Of a stretch of DNA of 20,307 nucleotides, positions 6,500-13,337 are shown piece by piece. The number at the start of each line of letters is the position of its first letter. The stretch's first letter is position 1. Below the pieces are notes generated by a model. It searched no databases and was not told the DNA's origin. It saw only the letters and a program-made list of their open reading frames with translations. The position numbers and the translations under genes were made by a program. Origin of the DNA: Candidatus Aenigmarchaeota archaeon CG_4_9_14_3_um_filter_37_18 (lineage in GTDB: Archaea; Aenigmatarchaeota; Aenigmatarchaeia; CG10238-14); contig PFTQ01000041.1 in the NCBI GenBank assembly GCA_002789635.1, positions 1 through 20,307 on the forward strand. The letters are read 5' to 3'.

Positions 6500-7079
6500 G
6501 GTAACCGAATCCTATGTAATCCGGATCTTCCTCTGGCAGTTTAGGATTGGGAACAGCGATTTTATCATATTCCTCTTTACTTATCCAGATATTTTTCATG
6601 AAATTTTCGAGTCTTTTTTTATCGATTTTTTCCGCCTTTTTAAGGTATTTTCGATAATTTTCCTTCCCGCTCATCAAGTGAAGAAATTGGGCTTTTGTTA
6701 TGAGGTTGTCAAAATTCTCTCCCTTTTCAAGAGACATGTCAATGTATTTCATAGCTTCCTCGTCCTCGTTAATTCTGAAATGCTTCATCGCCATCAGGCA
6801 GTAGACCTCCGCATTCTCCGGGTATAGTTTGATTATTTTGTTCAAAATTTTTTCCTGATCCTTGAGCATTCCCAATTCTCCAAATGCACCTGCTTTCAGA
6901 AGGAGGCCATCTCTGTTATTCGGGGATAATTCCAATATTTCTTCGATAACTTCCATCGCCCCTTCATAATCGCCCATTTGATTCTTCATGACTCTTGCCT
7001 TGTTTATCAGGAAACGCAGTTTTAAATCACCCTCGGTTTTTGCTATAAAAATAAATACTGGGTCGTTCTCCTTCTTCAT
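6492..7079 (-). CDS. TPR-repeat protein
   Basis: 195 residues of helical repeats. At least two clear TPR units are visible: GDYEGAMEVIEEILELSPNN (about 36-55) and the following GMLKDQEKILNKIIKLYPEN, then a unit around RINEDEEAMKYIDMSLEKG. TPRs are protein-protein scaffolds. The C-terminal part (YDKIAVPNPKLPEEDPDYIG) is not repeat-like. It starts 3 nt after the ybaK stop and overlaps the SEC-C gene, so the two are probably made together and may interact. Specific role unknown. Confidence 0.85.
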   Translation of the reverse strand: MKKENDPVFIFIAKTEGDLKLRFLINKARVMKNQMGDYEGAMEVIEEILELSPNNRDGLLLKAGAFGELGMLKDQEKILNKIIKLYPENAEVYCLMAMKHFRINEDEEAMKYIDMSLEKGENFDNLITKAQFLHLMSGKENYRKYLKKAEKIDKKRLENFMKNIWISKEEYDKIAVPNPKLPEEDPDYIGFGYHG

Positions 7080-7082
7080 CCC

Positions 7083-7553
7083 TTATCCCTCGCTTATATC
7101 AATTATTTTAGCATTAGCAAATTTAACGATATCTGATGGCCGCAGCTTCAAGCCTGTGAACTCATTTCCTGCTGAACCTACTGCAAATTCCTGCCCCATC
7201 ACATTCCTGTCAATGAATTTTGGGATATTTTCTGGCAAACATATAGGCGGTGTTCCTCCTGGTTCTGCTGATAGGAATTCTTCCAGTTCCTGCGCGGTTG
7301 CTAATCTTGGCTTCTTTAGCCCAGATATTTCAGATAGTTTTTTCGCATCTACTCTTTTGTTTCCTTGGCAGATTACTATTGCTGTATCCTTGTTTTTTCC
7401 TACGAAGAGCAGTGTTTTGATTATCTGCTCTATTTTTACTCCAGTCGCTTCTGAAGCGCCTTCGCTGGTTAGGCCTGATTTTTTGTGCTCTATTATTTCT
7501 GCTTGGATTTTATTCTCTTTTATGAATTGTTTGACTTCTTCAAGTTTATTCAT
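7083..7553 (-). CDS. YbaK/ProX-type aminoacyl-tRNA deacylase
   Basis: 156 residues, a complete single-domain trans-editing enzyme. The family hydrolyses mischarged tRNAs such as Cys-tRNA-Pro or Ala-tRNA-Pro. Diagnostic features: GVKIEQIIKTLLF with the key Lys46, QGNKRVDAKKLSEI, GGTPPIC in the substrate loop, and VGSAG near the C-terminus. The start ATG overlaps the racemase stop (ATGA at 7550-7553). Substrate specificity cannot be set from sequence alone. Its place in a run directly after tRNA-Tyr and 2 kb before tyrS is a translation-quality context. Confidence 0.93.
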   Translation of the reverse strand: MNKLEEVKQFIKENKIQAEIIEHKKSGLTSEGASEATGVKIEQIIKTLLFVGKNKDTAIVICQGNKRVDAKKLSEISGLKKPRLATAQELEEFLSAEPGGTPPICLPENIPKFIDRNVMGQEFAVGSAGNEFTGLKLRPSDIVKFANAKIIDISEG

Positions 7554-8263
7554 AATATCACTTGTTTTTCGTTCAATAATAATTTATTAAATGCAGCCAC
7601 TGCTAAAGTGTGCATACTATCAATAATTTCTATTTCATGATCACCTTTAATCAGGATTTCCAGGTCAGTGCAGCCAAGAACTATTGCTTCTGCTCCTTGA
7701 TTCTTGAGTTTTCCCACTAATTCTTCTAAAAGCATTTTTTCCTTTTCTGTGGCTTGAAGGGTGACTATTTTGTGAATTGTATTTGATACGAATTTCTGGT
7801 CTTCTTTGCTCACATTAACAACTTGAATGCTAAGTTTTTTGAATTCTTTTTCATATAATTTGCCTCTTATTACTAGTGTTGTTGCTAATATCCCTACTTT
7901 TTTGAAATTTTTCTTTGAGCATAATTTGGCTGTTTCCTCTGTGATACTTACTATTGGTATTTTTGTTGTTTTTCTCAGTTTATCTATGAATATATGCACC
8001 GTATTGCATGGAATCACAATAAAATCCGCTCCAGTTTTTTCTAGTGTTTTTATACTTCCAATTAACCAGTCTAAATATTCATTTTTCCCAGTACCGTTCT
8101 TAATAAAACTTTCTTCAATTGAGAATTTTATAGGTAAACTATGTATCACTATTGATGGTCTAGATGAACACTTTTCTTGTGCCATTCTTGTTAAGTCTAA
8201 GTAAAAGTCCGAAGTTGACTCTGGTCCCATTCCACCAATTATTCCAATTATCTTACTTTTCAT
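7550..8263 (-). CDS. Aspartate/glutamate racemase family protein
   Basis: 237 residues. PLP-independent racemases of this family use two cysteines; both are present, C86 in VIPCNTVH and C198 in LGCTD. The N-terminal GIIGGMGPEST is the family fingerprint. The first motif is more like aspartate or broad-specificity amino-acid racemases than glutamate racemase (MurI). Archaea lack murein, so a role in D-aspartate or general D-amino-acid metabolism is more likely than wall synthesis. It overlaps both neighbours by 4 nt (ATGA at 8260-8263 and 7550-7553). Confidence 0.93.
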   Translation of the reverse strand: MKSKIIGIIGGMGPESTSDFYLDLTRMAQEKCSSRPSIVIHSLPIKFSIEESFIKNGTGKNEYLDWLIGSIKTLEKTGADFIVIPCNTVHIFIDKLRKTTKIPIVSITEETAKLCSKKNFKKVGILATTLVIRGKLYEKEFKKLSIQVVNVSKEDQKFVSNTIHKIVTLQATEKEKMLLEELVGKLKNQGAEAIVLGCTDLEILIKGDHEIEIIDSMHTLAVAAFNKLLLNEKQVIL

Positions 8264-9145
8264 AGAATCGCCTTGTACATTTCTGAAAGTCTTGCAGATA
8301 TCAGATCTTTATTTTGAAATATCTCTTGGGTCTGACCACCTGTTAGGGGATATCCTAAACTAGCGAAAAGATTTGTCAGATGACCGTAGAAATTTTGAAT
8401 CTTTTTAGGCATTCGTCTGAATTTTTTTTGTATTTCTTCATTTGGTTTAACTAATAATCTATCATCAGAGCTAGCAACATTATATGAATCCCCACTATGG
8501 GAGTACGGTGGTGCAGCACTTCCTTCAATAGTCCTACCAGCTTCAGTATATACAAAAGTCATTGAATTTCCAAGAAAAGATCTATATTGTTTGTCGAACC
8601 ATCTCTCGTCATGCTCAATTGATTCTGCTGTCCATCCAAGTTTTATATCTGTTCTTTTATGTCTGCTGAACCACTCTATATCAGCAAGTTCCATCAAAGC
8701 ATATTGATTTCTTACTTGAGGTAATGTTTTTCTTAATTCCTCTAATATTTCTTGATATTCCGGTGTTGTACTAATTTCAGAACCACAATTAACGTTCCAA
8801 TTTTTAAACCCTAACTTATTGGAAAATCCTGAAATTTGTTGTTGCCTAGTTGCTGCAAGTTTTTTTACTCTTTCTTCTAAATAGGATAGTCCACGTGCAT
8901 AAGAAGTTAATGATTGCTGATCTGCTATTAAGACAGAGACATTTGAAAGGCCTAACTCTCTATTTATTTTTTCTGCTGCCAATATCATTAGCATTACATC
9001 AAACGGTAATCCATTAGTTAGAGTATGATGATTTCCTAAACCTATCCCAAAGTACAATGAGTCCAAATCACCAGTCCCTAAATCTACACTTCTAATTAAA
9101 GGTTCTTGGCTTACAATCTGTGTAAAGGCGTTCCCCTTTGTTCAT
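8260..9145 (-). CDS. Unrecognised Rossmann-like protein, frameshifted near the start
   Basis: An open frame of 268 codons from TTG 9066 continues upstream with coding character (SQEPLIRSVDLGTGD) to 9139 but has no start codon. In another frame a proper start exists: GAGGTG (9154-9159), 8-nt spacer, ATG 9145, then MNKG. Removing one G from the GGGG run (9133-9136 on the plus strand) fuses them into MNKGNAFTQIVSQEP and onward, about 294 aa. So there is either a 1-base insertion, a sequence error or programmed shifting. The family is not certain. The N-terminal half (FGIGLGNHHTLTNG, then VSVLIADQQSL) resembles a class I Rossmann nucleotide-binding domain of the aminoacyl-tRNA-synthetase/cyclodipeptide-synthase type, with HHTLTNG where HIGH would lie. 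There is no KMSKS. The C-terminal half has W-rich motifs (KLGWTAESI, DERWFDKQYR, FVYTEAGRT) and DRLLVKP. Confidence 0.7.
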
Positions 9146-9157
9146 TATTTTTTCACC

Positions 9158-9448
9158 TCAGTATTTTACGATTCTTATTATATCTGAAATTGGCATTTGG
9201 TAAGGTCCCAAATTACTAATAATTAGACAAGTTGCTCCAATTGTAGAAGGAATTGAAGCAGAGACTCTTTTCGCATCATCTAATAATAGAGCATTGCTAT
9301 CAGTCCCTCTGTACCTCCCTTCTATCCATTCAGTCTGGCTGCTATCAACCCTAACTCTTGTGCCTGCTTGTAATTCTCCTATACTCTCTATTGGAATTCC
9401 TATTTGTTCGTCTAATAAAGCTCTTAAAAATTTTCTAAACATTCTCAT
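9158..9448 (-). CDS. Small beta-barrel-like protein, 96 aa
   Basis: Start ATG 9448 follows AAAGGTG with good spacing; GTG 9457 is an alternative. After a basic N-terminal helix (MRMFRKFLRALLDEQIG), the rest looks like a five-strand Sm/SH3-type barrel: GELQAGTRVRVDSS, WIEGRYRGTDSNALLLDD and ISDIIRIVKY at the end. That pattern resembles Sm-like or KOW-type RNA-binding folds, but I cannot assign a family. It is the first protein gene after tRNA-Tyr (24 nt away), and its TGA overlaps the Shine-Dalgarno site of the next gene. An RNA-related role is a guess from context. Confidence 0.7.
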   Translation of the reverse strand: MRMFRKFLRALLDEQIGIPIESIGELQAGTRVRVDSSQTEWIEGRYRGTDSNALLLDDAKRVSASIPSTIGATCLIISNLGPYQMPISDIIRIVKY

Positions 9449-9471
9449 TGTTTTCACCTTTCATTTTCGAA

Positions 9472-9587
9472 TCCCGCGGGGGAGATTTGAACTCCCAACC
9501 TTCCGGTTACCGTCGAACATCCACTGGTGATAAACACAAAAATATGTTCATCTACAGCCAGACGCTCTGCCACTGAGCTACCACGGG
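9472..9587 (-). tRNA. tRNA-Tyr(GTA) with a 44-nt intron
   Basis: Acceptor CCCGTGG / CCGCGGG begins with the C1-G72 pair that marks archaeal tRNA-Tyr; discriminator A at 9472, no encoded CCA. D arm GCTC/GAGC; anticodon stem TCTGG / CCGGA; T arm GGGAG-TTCAAAT-CTCCC. The anticodon GTA is at 9555-9553. Bases 9508-9551 are an intron after position 37: C32-T35 pair with ACGG to give the 4-bp central helix, flanked by 3-nt bulges AG/A and TA/A, and the intron closes with a 7-bp helix TGAACAT / ATGTTCG. This is a canonical bulge-helix-bulge. No clear TATA box was seen at the expected distance. Confidence 0.95.
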
Positions 9588-9685
9588 AACCAATTAGAAT
9601 TAATTGCGATAGCCGGTAGTATGCATGGAGGCGATCCTAATCAAGTCTAGAACCTCGCAAAATTCATTCAAAGAGATAAAAGCAT

Positions 9686-10025
9686 TCACCCATTGCTATC
9701 GCCTCTAAAAACCACTATACAAACATCAGAAAGCCTAACTGGCCTATTCTCGCCATTAACAACAAGGCCGCATCTCTTCAATGCATTAAGATTATTCCAA
9801 ACACAAGACTCAGAACAATCCAGTTCCTGAGAGAGAAATTTGGCTAATCTTGTAATATTGTCTGGCCTGTTTACTTGAAGAAATTCAACAATAAACTTCT
9901 GTTTCTTTGTCAGCCTTTCATCAAGGACTTTTCTGAAGCAATCAAGAAGAATCCTATTCTGCCTACCATTATCTTGTTCTTCTAGATTGACCTTAGATAT
10001 TGGCTCGGCATCATCCTCACTTCAC
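9686..10025 (-). pseudogene. Winged-helix (MarR-like) regulator with disrupted start
   Basis: A 111-codon frame (10021 to the TGA at 9686) is open but has no ATG, GTG or TTG near its beginning. The product is a small winged-helix protein: an acidic N-terminus (SEDDAEPISKVNLEEQ), then LTKKQKFIVEFLQVN, NITRLAKFLSQEL, the recognition helix CSESCVWNNLNALKRCGLV, and a beta wing (NRPVRLSDVCIVVF). A TATA box at 10048-10055 predicts a leaderless start at GTG 10025, which reads GTG-AAG-TGA. Removing one base just after the GTG gives GTG-AGT-GAG, in frame with the whole protein. So the gene appears to carry a 1-base insertion at codon 2, or there is a sequence error. Target unknown; it faces the same way as the neighbouring RHH/PIN pair. 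Confidence 0.6.
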
Positions 10026-10047
10026 TAGATATTAGTGACGTAGCTTG

Positions 10048-10055
10048 TATAAATA
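10048..10055 (-). promoter_or_regulatory. TATA box of the winged-helix gene
   Basis: TATTTATA on the minus strand is centred 26-27 nt before GTG 10025, consistent with a leaderless transcript. A 20-bp direct repeat (10061-10080) sits 6 bp upstream, where a regulator could bind. Confidence 0.5.
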
Positions 10056-10060
10056 CTTTC

Positions 10061-10080
10061 TGTGCAGGAAAAGTTGGAGT
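10061..10080. repeat. Direct repeat flanking the RHH/PIN module, copy 1
   Basis: TGTGCAGGAAAAGTTGGAGT matches 10964-10983 at 19 of 20 positions, in the same orientation. It lies 2 bp outside the PIN gene stop. Confidence 0.8.
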
Positions 10081-10081
10081 G

Positions 10082-10645
10082 CTACAATAATTTTTCTGCA
10101 ATTTCTTCATCTATTTGATTGATTCCAGCTATGTTAGAATAAACTACTCTGCTCCCCCAGTTATTTTCCTTGATAATTTTCTTAAATAAACTGACAATTT
10201 TATTCTCATTTATCAGCTTCTTTTTCCAGAGAATGTAGAGAAAAACAGAGAAACCAAACCACGGAACAACACCAAATCTTATGTTTAACGTTTTTACTAG
10301 ATCATTGTCGCTGACCAAAATTACTTTCGAGTGATTTCTCACAAAAACATATGATGATATTTCTCCTAGATTTTTCCTTGTTTTCAGAATTCTTGAGAGT
10401 CTTCGGACTTCGGTTATATGTTTAGATTTAGTCTTGGGTTTTAGAATATCTATGAATCCTCGTTTTATCAACCCTTTTATTCTTTTACTCTTTATTTCTT
10501 CTTCAACGTCTTTAACAACACCAATTTTTATGTTTATTTTTGGTAAGAATTCTGTCAGAAGCTTAACATTCTCCAATGCTTCTATACTACAAGTATCAAA
10601 CACTAGATAACATTTCAATAGCTTTTCTAGCCCCCATTTTCCCAA
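10082..10645 (-). CDS. PIN-domain toxin-like nuclease
   Basis: 187 codons from TTG 10645; a later TTG at 10618 (MKCYLVFDTCS) is the more natural start because the PIN fold begins with YLVFDT. In the long numbering the metal-binding acids are D17 (VFDTCS), E95 (NLGEISS), and D113/D115 (LVSDNDL). VapC-type PIN toxins are metal-dependent RNases that cleave tRNA, rRNA or mRNA. The frame overlaps the end of the RHH gene by 23-50 nt, as expected for a toxin-antitoxin operon with the antitoxin first. It is longer than classic VapC (about 130-140 aa); the C-terminal helices (WKKKLINENKIVSLFKKI) are extra. Confidence 0.85.
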   Translation of the reverse strand: MGKWGLEKLLKCYLVFDTCSIEALENVKLLTEFLPKINIKIGVVKDVEEEIKSKRIKGLIKRGFIDILKPKTKSKHITEVRRLSRILKTRKNLGEISSYVFVRNHSKVILVSDNDLVKTLNIRFGVVPWFGFSVFLYILWKKKLINENKIVSLFKKIIKENNWGSRVVYSNIAGINQIDEEIAEKLL

Positions 10646-10907
10646 CTTTTACACCTTCTATGATTTCAAGAGCATTTTCCCTAGGAAAAACATCGAATAA
10701 TACTTCCTCTCCAATCTTTCCTTTGACGAACTGGAATATGTAGAAGTTTCTTGTGTCTATATCTAAATAATTGTTCAATTTTATCATACTTTCTCTGAGG
10801 AGCGTTGATATTAGTTTTGATCTAGATACATCTAGAACAGTAGTGGCCTTATCCAACCTTTCTATCTGTTCAACTTCTAGATTTATAGTTAATGGTTTTG
10901 TTCTCAT
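10596..10907 (-). CDS. Ribbon-helix-helix antitoxin
   Basis: 103 residues. The N-terminus (MRTKPLTINLEVEQIERLD) is the RHH beta strand, followed by the two helices (KATTVLDVSRSKLISTLLRESM). RHH antitoxins bind their own promoter as dimers and neutralise the toxin with their C-terminal half. The C-terminal part (about 45-103) would wrap the PIN protein. ATG 10907 lies about 28 nt after a TATA box, so the message is probably leaderless. The stop lies inside the PIN reading frame. Confidence 0.85.
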   Translation of the reverse strand: MRTKPLTINLEVEQIERLDKATTVLDVSRSKLISTLLRESMIKLNNYLDIDTRNFYIFQFVKGKIGEEVLFDVFPRENALEIIEGVKVGKMGARKAIEMLSSV

Positions 10908-10930
10908 GTTATTAGGTATAATATTACTTG

Positions 10931-10939
10931 TATATAAAG
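10931..10939 (-). promoter_or_regulatory. TATA box of the RHH/PIN operon
   Basis: CTTTATATA on the minus strand, centred 28 nt from ATG 10907. The second 20-bp direct repeat lies about 25 bp further upstream. Confidence 0.55.
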
Positions 10940-10963
10940 TTTTCTATTTTTTATAATAGTTTT

Positions 10964-10983
10964 TGTGCAGGTAAAGTTGGAGT
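10964..10983. repeat. Direct repeat flanking the RHH/PIN module, copy 2
   Basis: TGTGCAGGTAAAGTTGGAGT differs from copy 1 (10061-10080) only at base 9. The two copies enclose the toxin-antitoxin pair, 903 bp apart. Confidence 0.8.
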
Positions 10984-11019
10984 ATTTTCATTTGTTCAAT
11001 TATGTGCCCAAATAATAAA

Positions 11020-11028
11020 ATATATAAA
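11020..11028 (+). promoter_or_regulatory. TATA box of the tRNA methyltransferase gene
   Basis: ATATATAAA is centred about 36 nt before ATG 11060, so a leader of about 10 nt is expected. Confidence 0.5.
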
Positions 11029-11059
11029 TTCCTAAGGAGAAGGCTTAGAAAGAGATCAA

Positions 11060-12271
11060 ATGAGCGAGTTCATATTCCTCCATGGCAAAAACCCAGATAT
11101 TTCATTAGCAGAAATAGTATCTTATTTAGAGGCAAGATCCATACCATTAAGAATAATAGAATCCTCTGAGACTTTTGCGGTTATTGCAATGGAAAGCATT
11201 TCTCCTGATATGATTGGAAGCCTCGGCGGCACAATAAAAATAGGGGAGGTTCTGTTTTCTACGAATAGAAAAGACATTCAAGAAATTTCAAAAGAAATTG
11301 AAAAAAGACTAGATTTTAAAGGATTATTCAAAAATCTTCCTGATAAAACGGTTTTTGGAGTAAGCTCTTACAATAGATCTAGCGGGGAGCAGAAATTTTT
11401 ATCAGATTTCTTCAAGAATAAAATGAAAAGCCATGGTATAAAACCTGGGTATATACATTTGCCTAAAAGCAGGCCTGCATTAACTCATGTTGAAGTCATT
11501 AAAAAACATCTTGCAGATCAATCAATTGAATTTCTAGCATGCGGGGGGGATAATTTCTATTTGGGAAGAACCCTATTTGTGCACAACCCTTTTGAATTTC
11601 AAAAAAGGGATATAAAAAGGCCCGCTCAGAGGCCTATTTTTTCGATACCGCCTAGATTATGCAGAATCATGATAAACATGTCTGGCGTGAAAGAAGGCGT
11701 TCTGTTGGATCCGTTTTGCGGCATTGGCAGCATATTGCAGGAAGCAGCCCTTATGGGATTTGACATAAGAGGAATAGATATTGACAAAAAATGCATTAGC
11801 GACTGCTTAGAAAATCTTTCATGGCTGAAAAAAGAGTATGGAATTGAAGAGGATTTTGATAAAAAAATTAGGCTTGGGGATGCAAGAGAACTAACAAGCT
11901 GTTTTGAAACAGAATCTATAGACGCAATAGTCACAGAGCCGTATCTTGGTCCGCCATTAAAAGAAAAGCCAAACTACATTAAAGCTAAGCAAATACTAGA
12001 AGACCTTGAAGATTTATACGAAAAAAGCATATCAGGCATGATAAAAATATTAAAGCCGAACAGAAGGATAGTGATTGTCACCCCGTCTTTCAAGACAGAA
12101 AAAGGAATTTTAAGGCTAGATATAGGAAAAATATCCAGCAAATTTGGGGCTGCTGCTGTAGACCCTTTGGAAAAGTATGGCGCCCCGCATCAGTTCCCGT
12201 TTTTAGATTTTGAGGAGCGGCATAAGACATTGAGGCAGATAAATATAATAGAAAAGCCAGAGAAGAAATGA
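11060..12271 (+). CDS. Trm11/TrmG10-like RNA (guanine-N2) methyltransferase
   Basis: 403 residues. The N-terminal part (1-175) matches the THUMP-containing RNA-binding region of archaeal Trm-G10 enzymes (SEFIFLHGKNPDISLAEI at the start, VHNPFEFQKRDIKRPAQRP before the catalytic part). The C-terminal part is a Rossmann methyltransferase: SAM motif LLDPFCGIGSILQEA (215-229), GIDID (238-242) and motif IV TEPYLGPP (292-299). Typical members have D/N-P-P-Y at motif IV; here it is TEPY, a variant that may indicate a divergent subgroup. Likely role: N2-methylation of G10 in tRNA. The gene ends 2 bp from the convergent aminopeptidase. Confidence 0.85.
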   Translation: MSEFIFLHGKNPDISLAEIVSYLEARSIPLRIIESSETFAVIAMESISPDMIGSLGGTIKIGEVLFSTNRKDIQEISKEIEKRLDFKGLFKNLPDKTVFGVSSYNRSSGEQKFLSDFFKNKMKSHGIKPGYIHLPKSRPALTHVEVIKKHLADQSIEFLACGGDNFYLGRTLFVHNPFEFQKRDIKRPAQRPIFSIPPRLCRIMINMSGVKEGVLLDPFCGIGSILQEAALMGFDIRGIDIDKKCISDCLENLSWLKKEYGIEEDFDKKIRLGDARELTSCFETESIDAIVTEPYLGPPLKEKPNYIKAKQILEDLEDLYEKSISGMIKILKPNRRIVIVTPSFKTEKGILRLDIGKISSKFGAAAVDPLEKYGAPHQFPFLDFEERHKTLRQINIIEKPEKK

Positions 12272-12273
12272 TT

Positions 12274-13209
12274 TTATATCAGCCATTCTCCATGCCTTAT
12301 CAGCATTTTCCCATCAGCTTTTAGCGTAGGCCTAACGACTATGCCGTCAGCATGAAAGCCGACATCGCAGTCCCCGCCGTAGGATGCATTGTTCCCTAAA
12401 GCCATGTGGACTGTTCCAAAAACTTTTTCATCCTCGAGAATATTTCCGATCACTTTTGCTTTCGGATTTGTGCCTATCCCTAATTCAGCGACGACTCTTG
12501 AGTCTTTTCCAAGATTAATCACTGTAGACTTAAGTTTTTCAGACCCCTCGACTTTTATCGCATAGCCATTTTTGATTGTGATTTTGATGTTTTTTCCATA
12601 CTCCCCCATATTGTCTACGACCAGTATGCCGTTGGTGGACCACTTATCTGGAGCAGTATCAACCTCGCCTGCAGGCAGATTTCCGAATGCTCCCGGCTTA
12701 TGGTATATACCATCATCTTTATTTAATCTGTATCGCCCTATCTTCATTGTGACATTAGTCCCGTTGATTGAGGTCAGCTGGATGTCTGTTTTGTCTTTTA
12801 TCGCATCAAACATGCTGTTGCAATTCTCTTTTACTTTCTTGTAGTCTGCTGTTAACCCCCCGTTAATGAATGTAGATATCGGGATCTTCGGCATGGATGC
12901 TATTCTTACGCCTTTTTTGCTGGCTTCTCTTCTTGCTTTTGTGTGGCTTAGAGAGCGGGATGTTACTAGAAGGAGAACATCAGGCGTTTTCATCAGGCTT
13001 GCCATTTCTTCTGAAGGCTCCTGCCCGTCCCTTTCTGAAGGCTGTATTTGTTTTATTACCGTGCTTTTTGTGATCTTCTTCGAGGCTTCAAACAAGGCTT
13101 TTGGTATTTCCCGTGGAATTTTTTTGTCTGTTATTATCAGGACTGATTCGTCTGGTTGAATGTTCATGCATTGCTTTACAGCTATGTTTGCTCCAACTGA
13201 TAGGTTCAT
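12274..13209 (-). CDS. M29/aminopeptidase T-like metallopeptidase (COG2309 type)
   Basis: 311 residues from ATG 13209; a TTG at 13218 would add MIP. The C-terminal half carries the family pattern: NLPAGEVDTAPDKWSTNG with a metal-ligand Glu, AELGIGTNPKA, GTVHMALGNN and VGFHADGIV with the His/Asp ligands. Related proteins include thermophilic aminopeptidases and the NicX dioxygenase, so the substrate is not certain; peptidase is the safer call. It is convergent with the methyltransferase gene and divergent from prs. Confidence 0.85.
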   Translation of the reverse strand: MNLSVGANIAVKQCMNIQPDESVLIITDKKIPREIPKALFEASKKITKSTVIKQIQPSERDGQEPSEEMASLMKTPDVLLLVTSRSLSHTKARREASKKGVRIASMPKIPISTFINGGLTADYKKVKENCNSMFDAIKDKTDIQLTSINGTNVTMKIGRYRLNKDDGIYHKPGAFGNLPAGEVDTAPDKWSTNGILVVDNMGEYGKNIKITIKNGYAIKVEGSEKLKSTVINLGKDSRVVAELGIGTNPKAKVIGNILEDEKVFGTVHMALGNNASYGGDCDVGFHADGIVVRPTLKADGKMLIRHGEWLI

Positions 13210-13309
13210 AGGAATCAAATATAATTTAGTCGAGGAAATATTAATTGATGCAAGGCTTAACTTAATACTTTGTTGAAAAAGATATTTATTGTTGAGATAG
13301 GTTTGAGAC

Positions 13310-13317
13310 TTAAATTT
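13310..13317 (+). promoter_or_regulatory. TATA box of the PRPP synthase gene
   Basis: TTAAATTT is centred about 25 nt upstream of ATG 13338, and no Shine-Dalgarno site precedes that ATG, so a leaderless transcript is likely. Confidence 0.45.
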
Positions 13318-13337
13318 GAATTAACATAAAATTTGTC

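Noticed and set aside
6988..7590. Plus-strand 200-codon frame
   Set aside because: It is the complement of the YbaK gene and the TPR start; Phe/Ser-rich shadow with no start signal.
9603..9702. Inverted GCGATAGC / GCTATCGC pair between tRNA-Tyr and the winged-helix gene
   Set aside because: Only 8 bp with a loop of about 80 nt, and one arm is inside the coding frame; likely chance.
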